5,036 nucleotides of DNA from Paludibacter sp. (lineage in GTDB: Bacteria; Bacteroidota; Bacteroidia; Bacteroidales; Paludibacteraceae), in the NCBI GenBank assembly GCA_024709185.1, contig JANJXE010000194.1, forward strand, positions 1-5,036, in the 5' to 3' direction. The notes below the pieces were generated by a model, which ran no database searches, was not told the origin of the DNA, and was given only the letters and a program-made list of their open reading frames with translations. Position numbers and translations under genes: made by a program. This document shows, piece after piece, positions 1 to 5,036 of the stretch. Each line of letters begins with the position of its first letter. Position 1 is the stretch's first letter.

Positions 1-63
1 GTTCAGCTTCATCTGGGCGTTCTTCGACCCAAGTTCGATTTCTTCAATTAATGTGTACTTCAT
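1..63 (-). CDS. 5' end of an unrecognised minus-strand gene (partial)
   Basis: Reading the minus strand from 63 to the window edge gives 21 open codons beginning MKYTLIEEIELGSKNAQ, a charged, soluble-looking N-terminus with no signal peptide; the gene continues past position 1. The same frame is open upstream to an ATG at 141 (47 codons in total), directly preceded by an in-frame TAA. I prefer the start at 63 because a good Bacteroidota promoter match (128-157 on the same strand) would start transcription near position 121, downstream of the ATG at 141, leaving a leader of roughly 58 bases. The bases just before the ATG at 63 are A-rich, as is usual for leaders in this phylum. I do not recognise the family and too little is present to assign a function. 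The gene is transcribed divergently from the 331-1287 gene. Confidence 0.5.
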   Translation of the reverse strand, partial: MKYTLIEEIELGSKNAQMKLN

Positions 64-127
64 AGGGTAGTTATTTTTTAAAAAGTCAGGCGGCAACTTA
101 TTAAACACCTTGTAGGCTTTTAACGCA

Positions 128-157
128 CAAAAGTAATACATTTAATAATATAACAAT
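128..157 (-). promoter_or_regulatory. Putative Bacteroidota sigma-ABfr-type promoter for the leftward gene
   Basis: On the minus strand, TACTTTTG (135 down to 128) matches the -7 consensus TAnnTTTG exactly. ATTG (157 down to 154) matches three of four bases of the -33 TTTG element. The spacer is 18 bases, close to the spacing known for Bacteroides promoters. The predicted transcription start near 121 suits a leftward gene starting at 63. This is a motif match only. Confidence 0.5.
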
Positions 158-221
158 GATTTTAAAGTTCAATTCTTCAAATTCAGACTTATTTTTGCCG
201 ATTAAAACCAATACAATCAGT

Positions 222-241
222 TAAATAAATATTTTTATTTA
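222..241. repeat. AT-only perfect inverted repeat in the divergent promoter region
   Basis: TAAATAAA (222-229) and TTTATTTA (234-241) are perfect inverted copies separated by four bases. The repeat ends about 30 bases before the plus-strand -7 box at 272-279, so it would lie next to the -33 region, where a regulator could bind. All bases are A or T and the surroundings are very AT-rich, so chance is a serious alternative. Confidence 0.3.
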
Positions 242-271
242 CTTTTCGTGTAGTTATTAAAATTATTTATT

Positions 272-279
272 TATATTTG
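272..279 (+). promoter_or_regulatory. Putative -7 promoter box for the DUF4434-epimerase pair
   Basis: TATATTTG matches the Bacteroidota -7 consensus TAnnTTTG. Transcription would begin near 286 and leave a leader of about 45 bases before the ATG at 331. The upstream -33 element is poor; the best candidate, TTCG at 245-248, would need a spacer of 23 bases. A second TAnnTTTG match at 190-197 is further away. No Shine-Dalgarno sequence precedes the ATG at 331, as is usual in this phylum. Confidence 0.4.
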
Positions 280-330
280 CACACATTTTAAACACAGATA
301 CTAAGTTATCGCTACTCATACAAGTAAACC

Positions 331-1287
331 ATGAGAATAACAGCAACATTTCTCGACGAGATAAGCCACGACATACCCCATCAAAACTGGGGTGCGGATG
401 AATGGGACCTGGATTTCCGGTTTATGAAGGAAGCTGGCATCGGGATGGTGGTTCTCATTCGTTGTGGCTACCGCAGGTGGCAAACCTTTCCTTCGCAAGT
501 GCTGATCAGGGAAGAAAAGTGCTACCAGCCACCGGTTGATCTGGTGGAATTATTTCTTCGGTTAAGCACAAAATACGGAATGAAGTTTTACTTCGGGCTC
601 TACGATTCGGGGCGATACTGGGAAGATAAAGACTTTTGGACAAACGGCAGTTACGAACGAGAGGTAGCTATCAACAAGGCAGTTATTGATGAAGTCTGGA
701 ACAAGTACGGTCATCACAGCTCATTTGCCGGTTGGTATCTTTCGCAGGAATGCAGCCGCAACAATGGAAAAATCGTGGAGATGTTTTCCACACTGGGATT
801 GTATTGCAAACAGGTTTCAGGTGGATTACCCGTCCTGATTTCCCCCTACATCGATGGGAAAAAGAGCATTAGTCAGTACACCACCCAAACCAGTCGCGAC
901 AGCGGCATCAGCCTGGAGGATCACACTTCCGAATGGGAACAGATTTTTAAAGGCATACAAGGCTCGGTGGATATTGTAGCTTTTCAGGATGGACATGTTG
1001 AATACGATGAGTTGGCCGCATTTTTAGCCACCAACAAGCAATTGTGCGACAAGTATGGTCTGCAGTGCTGGACCAATTCGGAGACCTTCGACCGCGACAT
1101 GCCTATCAAGTTTCTTCCTATTAAATGGGAAAAACTGAAACTGAAACTCGAAATTGCAGCATCGGTGGGCATCGAAAATGCCATTACCTTCGAGTTTTCG
1201 CATTTCATGAGTCCGCAGTCGGCCTATTTGCAGGCCGGACATTTATACAACCGGTACCGGGAATACCTGGAATCGGACAATCATTAA
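331..1287 (+). CDS. DUF4434-like TIM-barrel protein, possible cytoplasmic glycoside hydrolase
   Basis: A 318-residue protein that I place by its motifs in the DUF4434 family, a glycosidase-like TIM-barrel family common in Bacteroidota with little functional characterisation that I know of. The N-terminal FLDEISHDIPHQNWG (residues 7-21) is the typical opening strand. GWYLSQE (134-140) puts Glu140 at the end of a central strand, where retaining glycosidases of the barrel type carry their acid/base. WTNSETF (247-253) supplies Glu251, a candidate nucleophile, and AFQDG (217-221) and FEFSHFMSP (287-295) look like further active-site strands. These catalytic roles are inferred from position only. 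There is no signal peptide or membrane segment, so the protein should act in the cytoplasm. The first ATG is used because the first strand begins at residue 3. The epimerase gene follows after 21 bases, so the two are probably co-transcribed and may act on the same amino sugar or glycoside. The substrate is unknown. Confidence 0.75.
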   Translation: MRITATFLDEISHDIPHQNWGADEWDLDFRFMKEAGIGMVVLIRCGYRRWQTFPSQVLIREEKCYQPPVDLVELFLRLSTKYGMKFYFGLYDSGRYWEDKDFWTNGSYEREVAINKAVIDEVWNKYGHHSSFAGWYLSQECSRNNGKIVEMFSTLGLYCKQVSGGLPVLISPYIDGKKSISQYTTQTSRDSGISLEDHTSEWEQIFKGIQGSVDIVAFQDGHVEYDELAAFLATNKQLCDKYGLQCWTNSETFDRDMPIKFLPIKWEKLKLKLEIAASVGIENAITFEFSHFMSPQSAYLQAGHLYNRYREYLESDNH

Positions 1288-1308
1288 TACTATTAAAACT
1301 GGCATCCC

Positions 1309-2535
1309 ATGAATTTTGAGGAATTAGCACAGCTTTACAAACACGAACTCACCGACAGCGTACTTCCGTTTTGGCTCAACCATTCACAGGATGAGGAATT
1401 CGGAGGCTACCTGACCTGCCTCGACCGGAGCGGGAAGGTGTACGACACCGATAAGTTTGTATGGCTACAAGGTAGGGAAGTATGGATGTTTGCCATGCTA
1501 TACAACAAGGTAGAGAAAAAACAGGAGTGGCTCGATTGTGCCATTCAGGGTGCAGAATTTCTGAAAAAGCACGGTCATGATGGCGATTATAACTGGTATT
1601 TCTCGCTCACCCGCGAGGGACAACCACTTGTTGAACCCTACAATATCTTTTCCTACACCTTTGCCACCATGGCTTTCGGACAGCTGGCACTGGCTACCGG
1701 CAACAAAGAGTATGAAACGATAGCAAAGACCACCTTTGACAAGGTATTATCGAAAGCTGGTAATCCCAAAGGAAAATGGAACAAGGCACATCCCGGAACG
1801 CGAGAATTGAAGAATTTCGCCCTGCCCATGATTCTTTGTAACCTGGCACTGGAAATTGAGCACCTGCTCGAACCCGGGTTTCTGAATACAACCATTGAAA
1901 CTGTCATCCACGAAGTGATGGAGGTGTTTTACCGTCCGGAACTGGGACTGGTCGTTGAAAATGTGACCGCCGACGGTGATCTTTCCGATACCTTCGATGG
2001 ACGGTTGATCAACCCGGGGCATGCTATTGAAGCGATGTGGTTCATCATGGATTTGGGCGTTCGGTTAAATCGTCCGGGACTCATTCAGCAAGCTACCGAT
2101 ATCGCAATCAAGATGATAGAATACGGATGGGACAAGCAGTACGGAGGCATTTTTTACTTTATGGATCGCAAGGGCAATCCGCCCCAACAACTCGAATGGG
2201 ATCAAAAGCTATGGTGGGTGCATGTGGAAGCACTGATTACCACCATTAAAGGCTACCAGCTTACGGGCTCTCAGCAATGTCTCGAGTGGTTTGAGCGCCT
2301 GCACGACTACACCTGGAGCCATTTCCGCGACCCGGAACATCCCGAATGGTTTGGCTACCTGAACCGTCGGGGCGAAGTATTGCTCGAACTCAAGGGTGGC
2401 AAATGGAAAGGCTGTTTCCATGTACCCCGCGGACTGTACCAATGCTGGAAAACCCTGGAGAAGTGCCCGGCACGGACTGAAACAACAGGAAAAAGGAGCA
2501 ATCTGGCTCAACTAATCAACAAAGTGGCTTTATAA
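1309..2535 (+). CDS. N-acylglucosamine 2-epimerase (AGE / renin-binding-protein family)
   Basis: A 408-residue protein close to the roughly 400-residue length of AGE enzymes, which interconvert N-acetylglucosamine and N-acetylmannosamine in an (alpha/alpha)6 barrel. The match to animal renin-binding protein as I remember it is strong over the whole length: FWLNHSQDEEFGGYLTC (21-37), YVWLQGR-like FVWLQGREVWM (50-60), NPGHAIEAMWF (235-245), QLEWDQKLWW (294-303), and EWFGYL followed by GGKWKGCFHVPR (363-374). Arg56, His238, Glu307 and His371 fall where the essential residues of the Anabaena AGE lie (Arg57, His239, Glu308, His372, from memory), so the protein appears intact. There is no signal peptide, so it is cytoplasmic. 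In Bacteroides fragilis an enzyme of this type serves as the ManNAc epimerase in sialic acid use. Here no sialic acid lyase or transporter is visible, so that pathway is possible but unproven. A related sugar substrate cannot be excluded. The last 25 or so residues look like a non-conserved tail. Confidence 0.88.
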   Translation: MNFEELAQLYKHELTDSVLPFWLNHSQDEEFGGYLTCLDRSGKVYDTDKFVWLQGREVWMFAMLYNKVEKKQEWLDCAIQGAEFLKKHGHDGDYNWYFSLTREGQPLVEPYNIFSYTFATMAFGQLALATGNKEYETIAKTTFDKVLSKAGNPKGKWNKAHPGTRELKNFALPMILCNLALEIEHLLEPGFLNTTIETVIHEVMEVFYRPELGLVVENVTADGDLSDTFDGRLINPGHAIEAMWFIMDLGVRLNRPGLIQQATDIAIKMIEYGWDKQYGGIFYFMDRKGNPPQQLEWDQKLWWVHVEALITTIKGYQLTGSQQCLEWFERLHDYTWSHFRDPEHPEWFGYLNRRGEVLLELKGGKWKGCFHVPRGLYQCWKTLEKCPARTETTGKRSNLAQLINKVAL

Positions 2536-2574
2536 ATCTGATATAATTTACTAATCGTTTTAAAATTAAATGTT

Positions 2575-3861
2575 ATGAGAAAAATTACTTTTTTTATTGC
2601 TACACTAGTTATAGCAGTAGGTGCAGTAGCACAAGTTACAATTACAAAGAACTGGGAAAGAAGTGATTCTCTGGGTACTAATTTCGCATGGAATTTAAGC
2701 GGAGATGTTACCCGTGGTATGGCTTATGGAAAAATGGGAGCTAACGAGCGCGTTTTCGTTGCAACCCGTCACTCAAGCGGAACAAAAGTACATGTGTTAA
2801 GTGCTGCTACCGGCGACTCAATTACGTCTTTAAATATGACCGGAGTAACCGGAGGCACGCATGTGATAAGTGATGCTGGCATGACAGAAGATGGCAAATT
2901 ATTGGTATGTAATATGGCTATGCCAGGTACATTAAAAATTTACAAATGGGAAAATGAAGTCGATGCACCAACCGTTGCTATCTCATGGGCATTTACCCCA
3001 GGTAGATATGGTGACAAATTTACTGTAACCGGAAATTATACTACCGGCACAGCAAAAGTTTATGCAGTAATGAATGTAAGTGGTGTAACAAAAGTAAAAT
3101 ACTGGGACATGAAAGAAGAACCTGCCAGTTCAGGTGTTTTTGTTTTCAACCAGGATCCAAAAGACTTAGGGGATGTTACAAATTTAGGTGTTCTGGCTTC
3201 AGTTGGTGTACGACCTGACGGTGGTTACTACTTCAAAATTAATGGTGCACAAATTAAACAGTATAGCAATACCGGAGTTCAGATTGGAGTTGAATCGTTA
3301 TCCAGTGTAGTTGCATCAAACGGAAACACTGTAAGATACATTGCTGATAACGATCTTGGTGAAGCTATTATTGGTTATGTCCGCTATTCGACAACAGCAA
3401 CAACTACAGCCAGAGCTGGTAATCATAAAATTGACATATTAAGAGTAAACAATAATAACCTTGCAGAAGCAACGGTACTGGCATCTACACCTTCATTGGG
3501 TAATAATGCTAATGGAAACGGTGCCGGGGGATTAGTTGTAAATAAATTGCCAAATAATAATGTAGAAATCTATTTCCTATCAACAAATAATGGCGTTGCA
3601 AAATACACCTTAAGTGGATTGTTTATGACAACCGGAGAGAAAAACACATTGAACGAGAAAATCAATATTTCAACTCTTGACAATAAATTAGTTGTAGATG
3701 GAATTACACCTTCATCAATTGAACTTTTCAACACAATAGGCCAAAGAGTAAAATCAATAGAAAACGCAAACGAATTGAAGACAGATAATTTGCAGGGCGT
3801 TTTTGTAGTTAGGGTAAAATCTGAAGGAAAAGTAGTAAAGACTACAAAAATTGCAATTTAA
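2575..3861 (+). CDS. Secreted DUF4623-like beta-propeller protein with T9SS C-terminal sorting domain
   Basis: A 428-residue protein of unknown function. Residues 1-19 form a signal peptide: MRK, a hydrophobic stretch, then AVA before Gln20, so it is exported by Sec. The body (about 21-355) is rich in short beta strands and Gly/Asn/Thr turns and resembles the DUF4623 family: RGMAYGKMGANERVFVATR (47-65), VHVLSAATGD (72-81), DAGMTEDGKLLV (100-111), LKIYKWENEVDAPTVA (120-135) and GRYGDKFTVTG (143-153). This fits a beta-propeller that may bind a ligand or polymer; I see no catalytic motif. Residues about 361-428 are a type A T9SS sorting domain, so the mature protein should be secreted or anchored to the cell surface. 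A paralogue follows after 102 bases. Base composition is clearly more AT-rich than in the two genes upstream, with frequent ACA, GTA, TTA and GCA codons. The 39-base gap before it shows no clear promoter or terminator, so read-through from the epimerase gene is possible. Confidence 0.75.
   Translation: MRKITFFIATLVIAVGAVAQVTITKNWERSDSLGTNFAWNLSGDVTRGMAYGKMGANERVFVATRHSSGTKVHVLSAATGDSITSLNMTGVTGGTHVISDAGMTEDGKLLVCNMAMPGTLKIYKWENEVDAPTVAISWAFTPGRYGDKFTVTGNYTTGTAKVYAVMNVSGVTKVKYWDMKEEPASSGVFVFNQDPKDLGDVTNLGVLASVGVRPDGGYYFKINGAQIKQYSNTGVQIGVESLSSVVASNGNTVRYIADNDLGEAIIGYVRYSTTATTTARAGNHKIDILRVNNNNLAEATVLASTPSLGNNANGNGAGGLVVNKLPNNNVEIYFLSTNNGVAKYTLSGLFMTTGEKNTLNEKINISTLDNKLVVDGITPSSIELFNTIGQRVKSIENANELKTDNLQGVFVVRVKSEGKVVKTTKIAI
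3655..3858 (+). other. T9SS type A C-terminal sorting domain (protein domain)
   Basis: This stretch encodes residues 361-428 of the 2575-3861 gene. It has the usual order of the type A domain: a strand with LVVDG (372-376), SIELFNTIGQRV (381-392), a short variable part, LQGVFVVRVKSEGK (406-419), and the terminal VKTTKIAI (421-428). In known T9SS cargo this domain directs passage across the outer membrane and is cut off or used for surface anchoring. Its presence implies that the host has a type IX machinery, which is not encoded in this window. Confidence 0.75.
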
Positions 3862-3886
3862 TAATCCTGATTCCCTCAAAACCACA

Positions 3887-3913
3887 GATAGCGGTGTGTT
3901 TCACATCGCTATC
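3887..3913 (+). terminator. Strong hairpin between the paralogues; possible terminator or mRNA-stability element
   Basis: GATAGCGGTGTG (3887-3898) and CACATCGCTATC (3902-3913) can pair over 12 positions, with a single G-U pair and a three-base TTT loop. The hairpin starts 25 bases after the stop codon at 3861, a position suited to transcription termination. It lacks a following T-tract; instead TTAAAAAAA follows at 3916-3924. It may therefore be a weak or factor-assisted terminator, or a structure that protects the upstream message and lowers expression of the next gene. Confidence 0.5.
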
Positions 3914-3933
3914 CGTTAAAAAAACACATAAGC

Positions 3934-3962
3934 TTTCTATTAACCATATAAATTGATAGAAA
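3934..3962 (+). promoter_or_regulatory. AT-rich inverted repeat abutting the start codon of the second paralogue
   Basis: TTTCTATTAA (3934-3943) can pair with TTGATAGAAA (3953-3962) over ten positions with one G-U pair, around a nine-base loop. It ends one base before the ATG at 3964. Folded in RNA it would cover the leader next to the start codon, where initiation in Bacteroidota relies on an open A-rich region; as DNA it could be an operator. All pairs but one G-C and the G-U are A-U, so stability would be modest. No convincing TAnnTTTG box is seen between 3862 and 3963. Confidence 0.35.
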
Positions 3963-3963
3963 A

Positions 3964-5036
3964 ATGAAAAAAATCACTTTTTTTCTCGCAGCTATATTAA
4001 TAACAGCTGGCATTTCTGCAACAGTCGTTGTTGAAACAAATTGGCAGTTTAGTGCATCTACCACACCAGGTACACTACCCACCTGGATAGGAACAGGAAA
4101 TCTTTGTCGTGGTTTAGCATATGGCAAAATGGGTGCTAACGAACGTGTATTTGTTGTTTCTCGTCAGGATGGAAATTTAATTCATGTGCTAAATGCATCT
4201 ACTGGCGAAAAGGTGGGCACTTTACCTATGGGTACTAACATTGTAACCGGTAGTTATTTTGTCATTAACGATGCTGGAATGACTTCCGATGGAGTATTAT
4301 TGGTCGGGAGTATGAACCTGGCTGGTGGTGACTTTAAAGTATATCGTTGGGATTCTGAAACATCAGATCCAACGTTAGCTATTAACTACCCTGCCGCTTT
4401 AGGTCGTATGGGAGATAAAATTACTGTGACAGGAAGTATTACTACCGGAACCGCCCGAGTATATGCAGCTACAGCATCAGCAGTGGATGGCAAAACTCAG
4501 ATATACTATTTTGACATGATCGCCGATGATGCCAATCCCGGCAAATACAAGTTTGTTCAAACACCTAAAACATTAGTTTCAGTAGCAACAAGCACTTCAA
4601 ATCCGGGAATTGGACTAAAACCCAACGGTGATTTTTATTACAAAAGCGGGGGCACTCAGATTACAAGTTTCACAGCTGCCGGAACGGAAATATCTGTTTC
4701 TAATCCAAATGTAGTTGCCTCGGGTGGAAATACAGTTCGCTATATGGGCAAAGACGCTTCAGACAATGAATACATTTGCTACTTCAGAAACGGAACAGGA
4801 CAAGAAAAAGTCAATATTTTGAAACTACCAAACGGTGATTTGGCAAATGCAACACGAATTGACTCAACATCTGCTCTTGGAACTAATTCAAACGGAAACG
4901 GAACAAGTGGATTGGTAGTAAATGTATTGCCGAATAACGATGTGGAACTTTATGTTTTGTCAACTAATAATGGCATTGGTAAATATACGGTTAAAGGTCT
5001 CTTTGTAACAACCGGGACTAATGATGTATCAAATAA
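3964..5036 (+). CDS. Second secreted DUF4623-like protein, paralogue of the preceding gene (3' end outside window)
   Basis: The frame from the ATG at 3964 is open to the window edge: 357 codons and two bases, with no stop. The product begins MKKITFFLAAILITAGISA, a signal peptide with probable cleavage near residue 19, so it is exported. It aligns along its length with the 2575-3861 protein. A 13-residue run, AYGKMGANERVFV (52-64), is identical, and DAGMTSDGVLLV (103-114), GRMGDKITVTG (147-157), GNTVRY (255-260), and NGNG...GLVVN with LSTNNG (310-337) are shared. Synonymous sites have diverged widely, so the duplication is not recent and the protein sequence has been under selection. The alignment ends just before the T9SS domain of the first copy, so a sorting domain probably follows outside the window, but this is inference. 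The function is unknown; a beta-propeller-like fold and surface or secreted location are the best guess. The codon style matches the first copy. Confidence 0.8.
   Translation, partial: MKKITFFLAAILITAGISATVVVETNWQFSASTTPGTLPTWIGTGNLCRGLAYGKMGANERVFVVSRQDGNLIHVLNASTGEKVGTLPMGTNIVTGSYFVINDAGMTSDGVLLVGSMNLAGGDFKVYRWDSETSDPTLAINYPAALGRMGDKITVTGSITTGTARVYAATASAVDGKTQIYYFDMIADDANPGKYKFVQTPKTLVSVATSTSNPGIGLKPNGDFYYKSGGTQITSFTAAGTEISVSNPNVVASGGNTVRYMGKDASDNEYICYFRNGTGQEKVNILKLPNGDLANATRIDSTSALGTNSNGNGTSGLVVNVLPNNDVELYVLSTNNGIGKYTVKGLFVTTGTNDVSN

Noticed and set aside
190..197. TATTTTTG, another match to the plus-strand -7 consensus
   Set aside because: It has no recognisable -33 element 18-20 bases upstream and would give a leader of over 120 bases. 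The box at 272-279 is better placed, and AT-rich DNA gives such matches by chance.
316..498. 60-residue minus-strand frame over the start of the DUF4434 gene
   Set aside because: It lies opposite a clear coding sequence, its product shows no family resemblance, and it has no promoter-like sequence of its own; it is a shadow frame.
1653..2022. Three overlapping minus-strand frames inside the epimerase gene, plus another at 2209-2511
   Set aside because: They are opposite strongly conserved epimerase sequence. Several overlapping open antisense frames are expected from the GC-richer codon use of that gene, and none looks like a protein family.
2037..2249. 70-residue plus-strand frame inside the epimerase gene
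   Set aside because: It is an out-of-frame reading of the conserved epimerase region from about residue 243 to 313, so it is not an independent gene.
2536..2574. Possible promoter or terminator in the gap between the epimerase gene and the first secreted gene
   Set aside because: I found no TAnnTTTG box and no stable stem-loop here, only the AT-rich leader and a short TTTTAAAA palindrome.
3909..4127. 72-residue minus-strand frame over the intergenic hairpin and the start of the second secreted gene
   Set aside because: It is antisense to the conserved N-terminal region of the second paralogue, including the AYGKMGANERVFV stretch, and is a shadow frame.
1..5036. Mobile element, tRNA or rRNA gene, CRISPR array, SusC/SusD pair or defence system
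   Set aside because: I recognised no transposase, integrase, terminal repeats, regularly spaced repeats, RNA gene landmarks or TonB-dependent receptor sequence; apart from the intergenic gaps described, the window is filled by the genes listed.

Overview
The window looks like a chromosomal segment of a Bacteroidota bacterium, probably one of the environmental Bacteroidales/Marinilabiliales-type or flavobacterial-type lineages that carry a type IX secretion system (T9SS). Three things point that way. The intergenic DNA is AT-rich with Bacteroidota-style -7 boxes (TAnnTTTG), and the genes lack Shine-Dalgarno sequences. The two inner plus-strand genes belong to cytoplasmic sugar-related families common in this phylum. 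The third plus-strand gene ends in a typical T9SS type A C-terminal sorting domain. Species cannot be named from the sequence.

Layout. Positions 1-63 hold the 5' end of a minus-strand gene that runs off the left edge (an alternative start lies at 141). Positions about 64-330 are an AT-rich divergent regulatory region. It has a well-formed minus-strand promoter (128-157), a plausible plus-strand -7 box (272-279) and an AT-only inverted repeat (222-241). Then come two closely spaced plus-strand genes. The first (331-1287) encodes a DUF4434-like TIM-barrel protein without a signal peptide. The second (1309-2535) encodes an N-acylglucosamine 2-epimerase of the renin-binding-protein type. After a 39-base gap come two tandem paralogues (2575-3861, and 3964 to beyond the right edge). 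Both are secreted proteins that most resemble the DUF4623 beta-propeller-like family. A strong hairpin (3887-3913) and a second AT-rich hairpin next to the start codon (3934-3962) lie between the paralogues.

How the genes may work together. The first two plus-strand genes form a likely operon for intracellular handling of an amino sugar or a glycoside containing one: the epimerase interconverts GlcNAc-type and ManNAc-type sugars, and the DUF4434 protein may be a glycosidase-like partner. The two downstream genes have clearly different base composition, are exported, and are probably a separate unit delivering surface or secreted proteins of unknown role. No transporter, SusC/SusD pair, mobile element, RNA gene or CRISPR array is visible. 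I did not find a clearly novel multi-gene system. The points most worth following up are the duplicated secreted propeller genes with their intervening RNA structures, and the uncharacterised DUF4434 gene paired with an epimerase.
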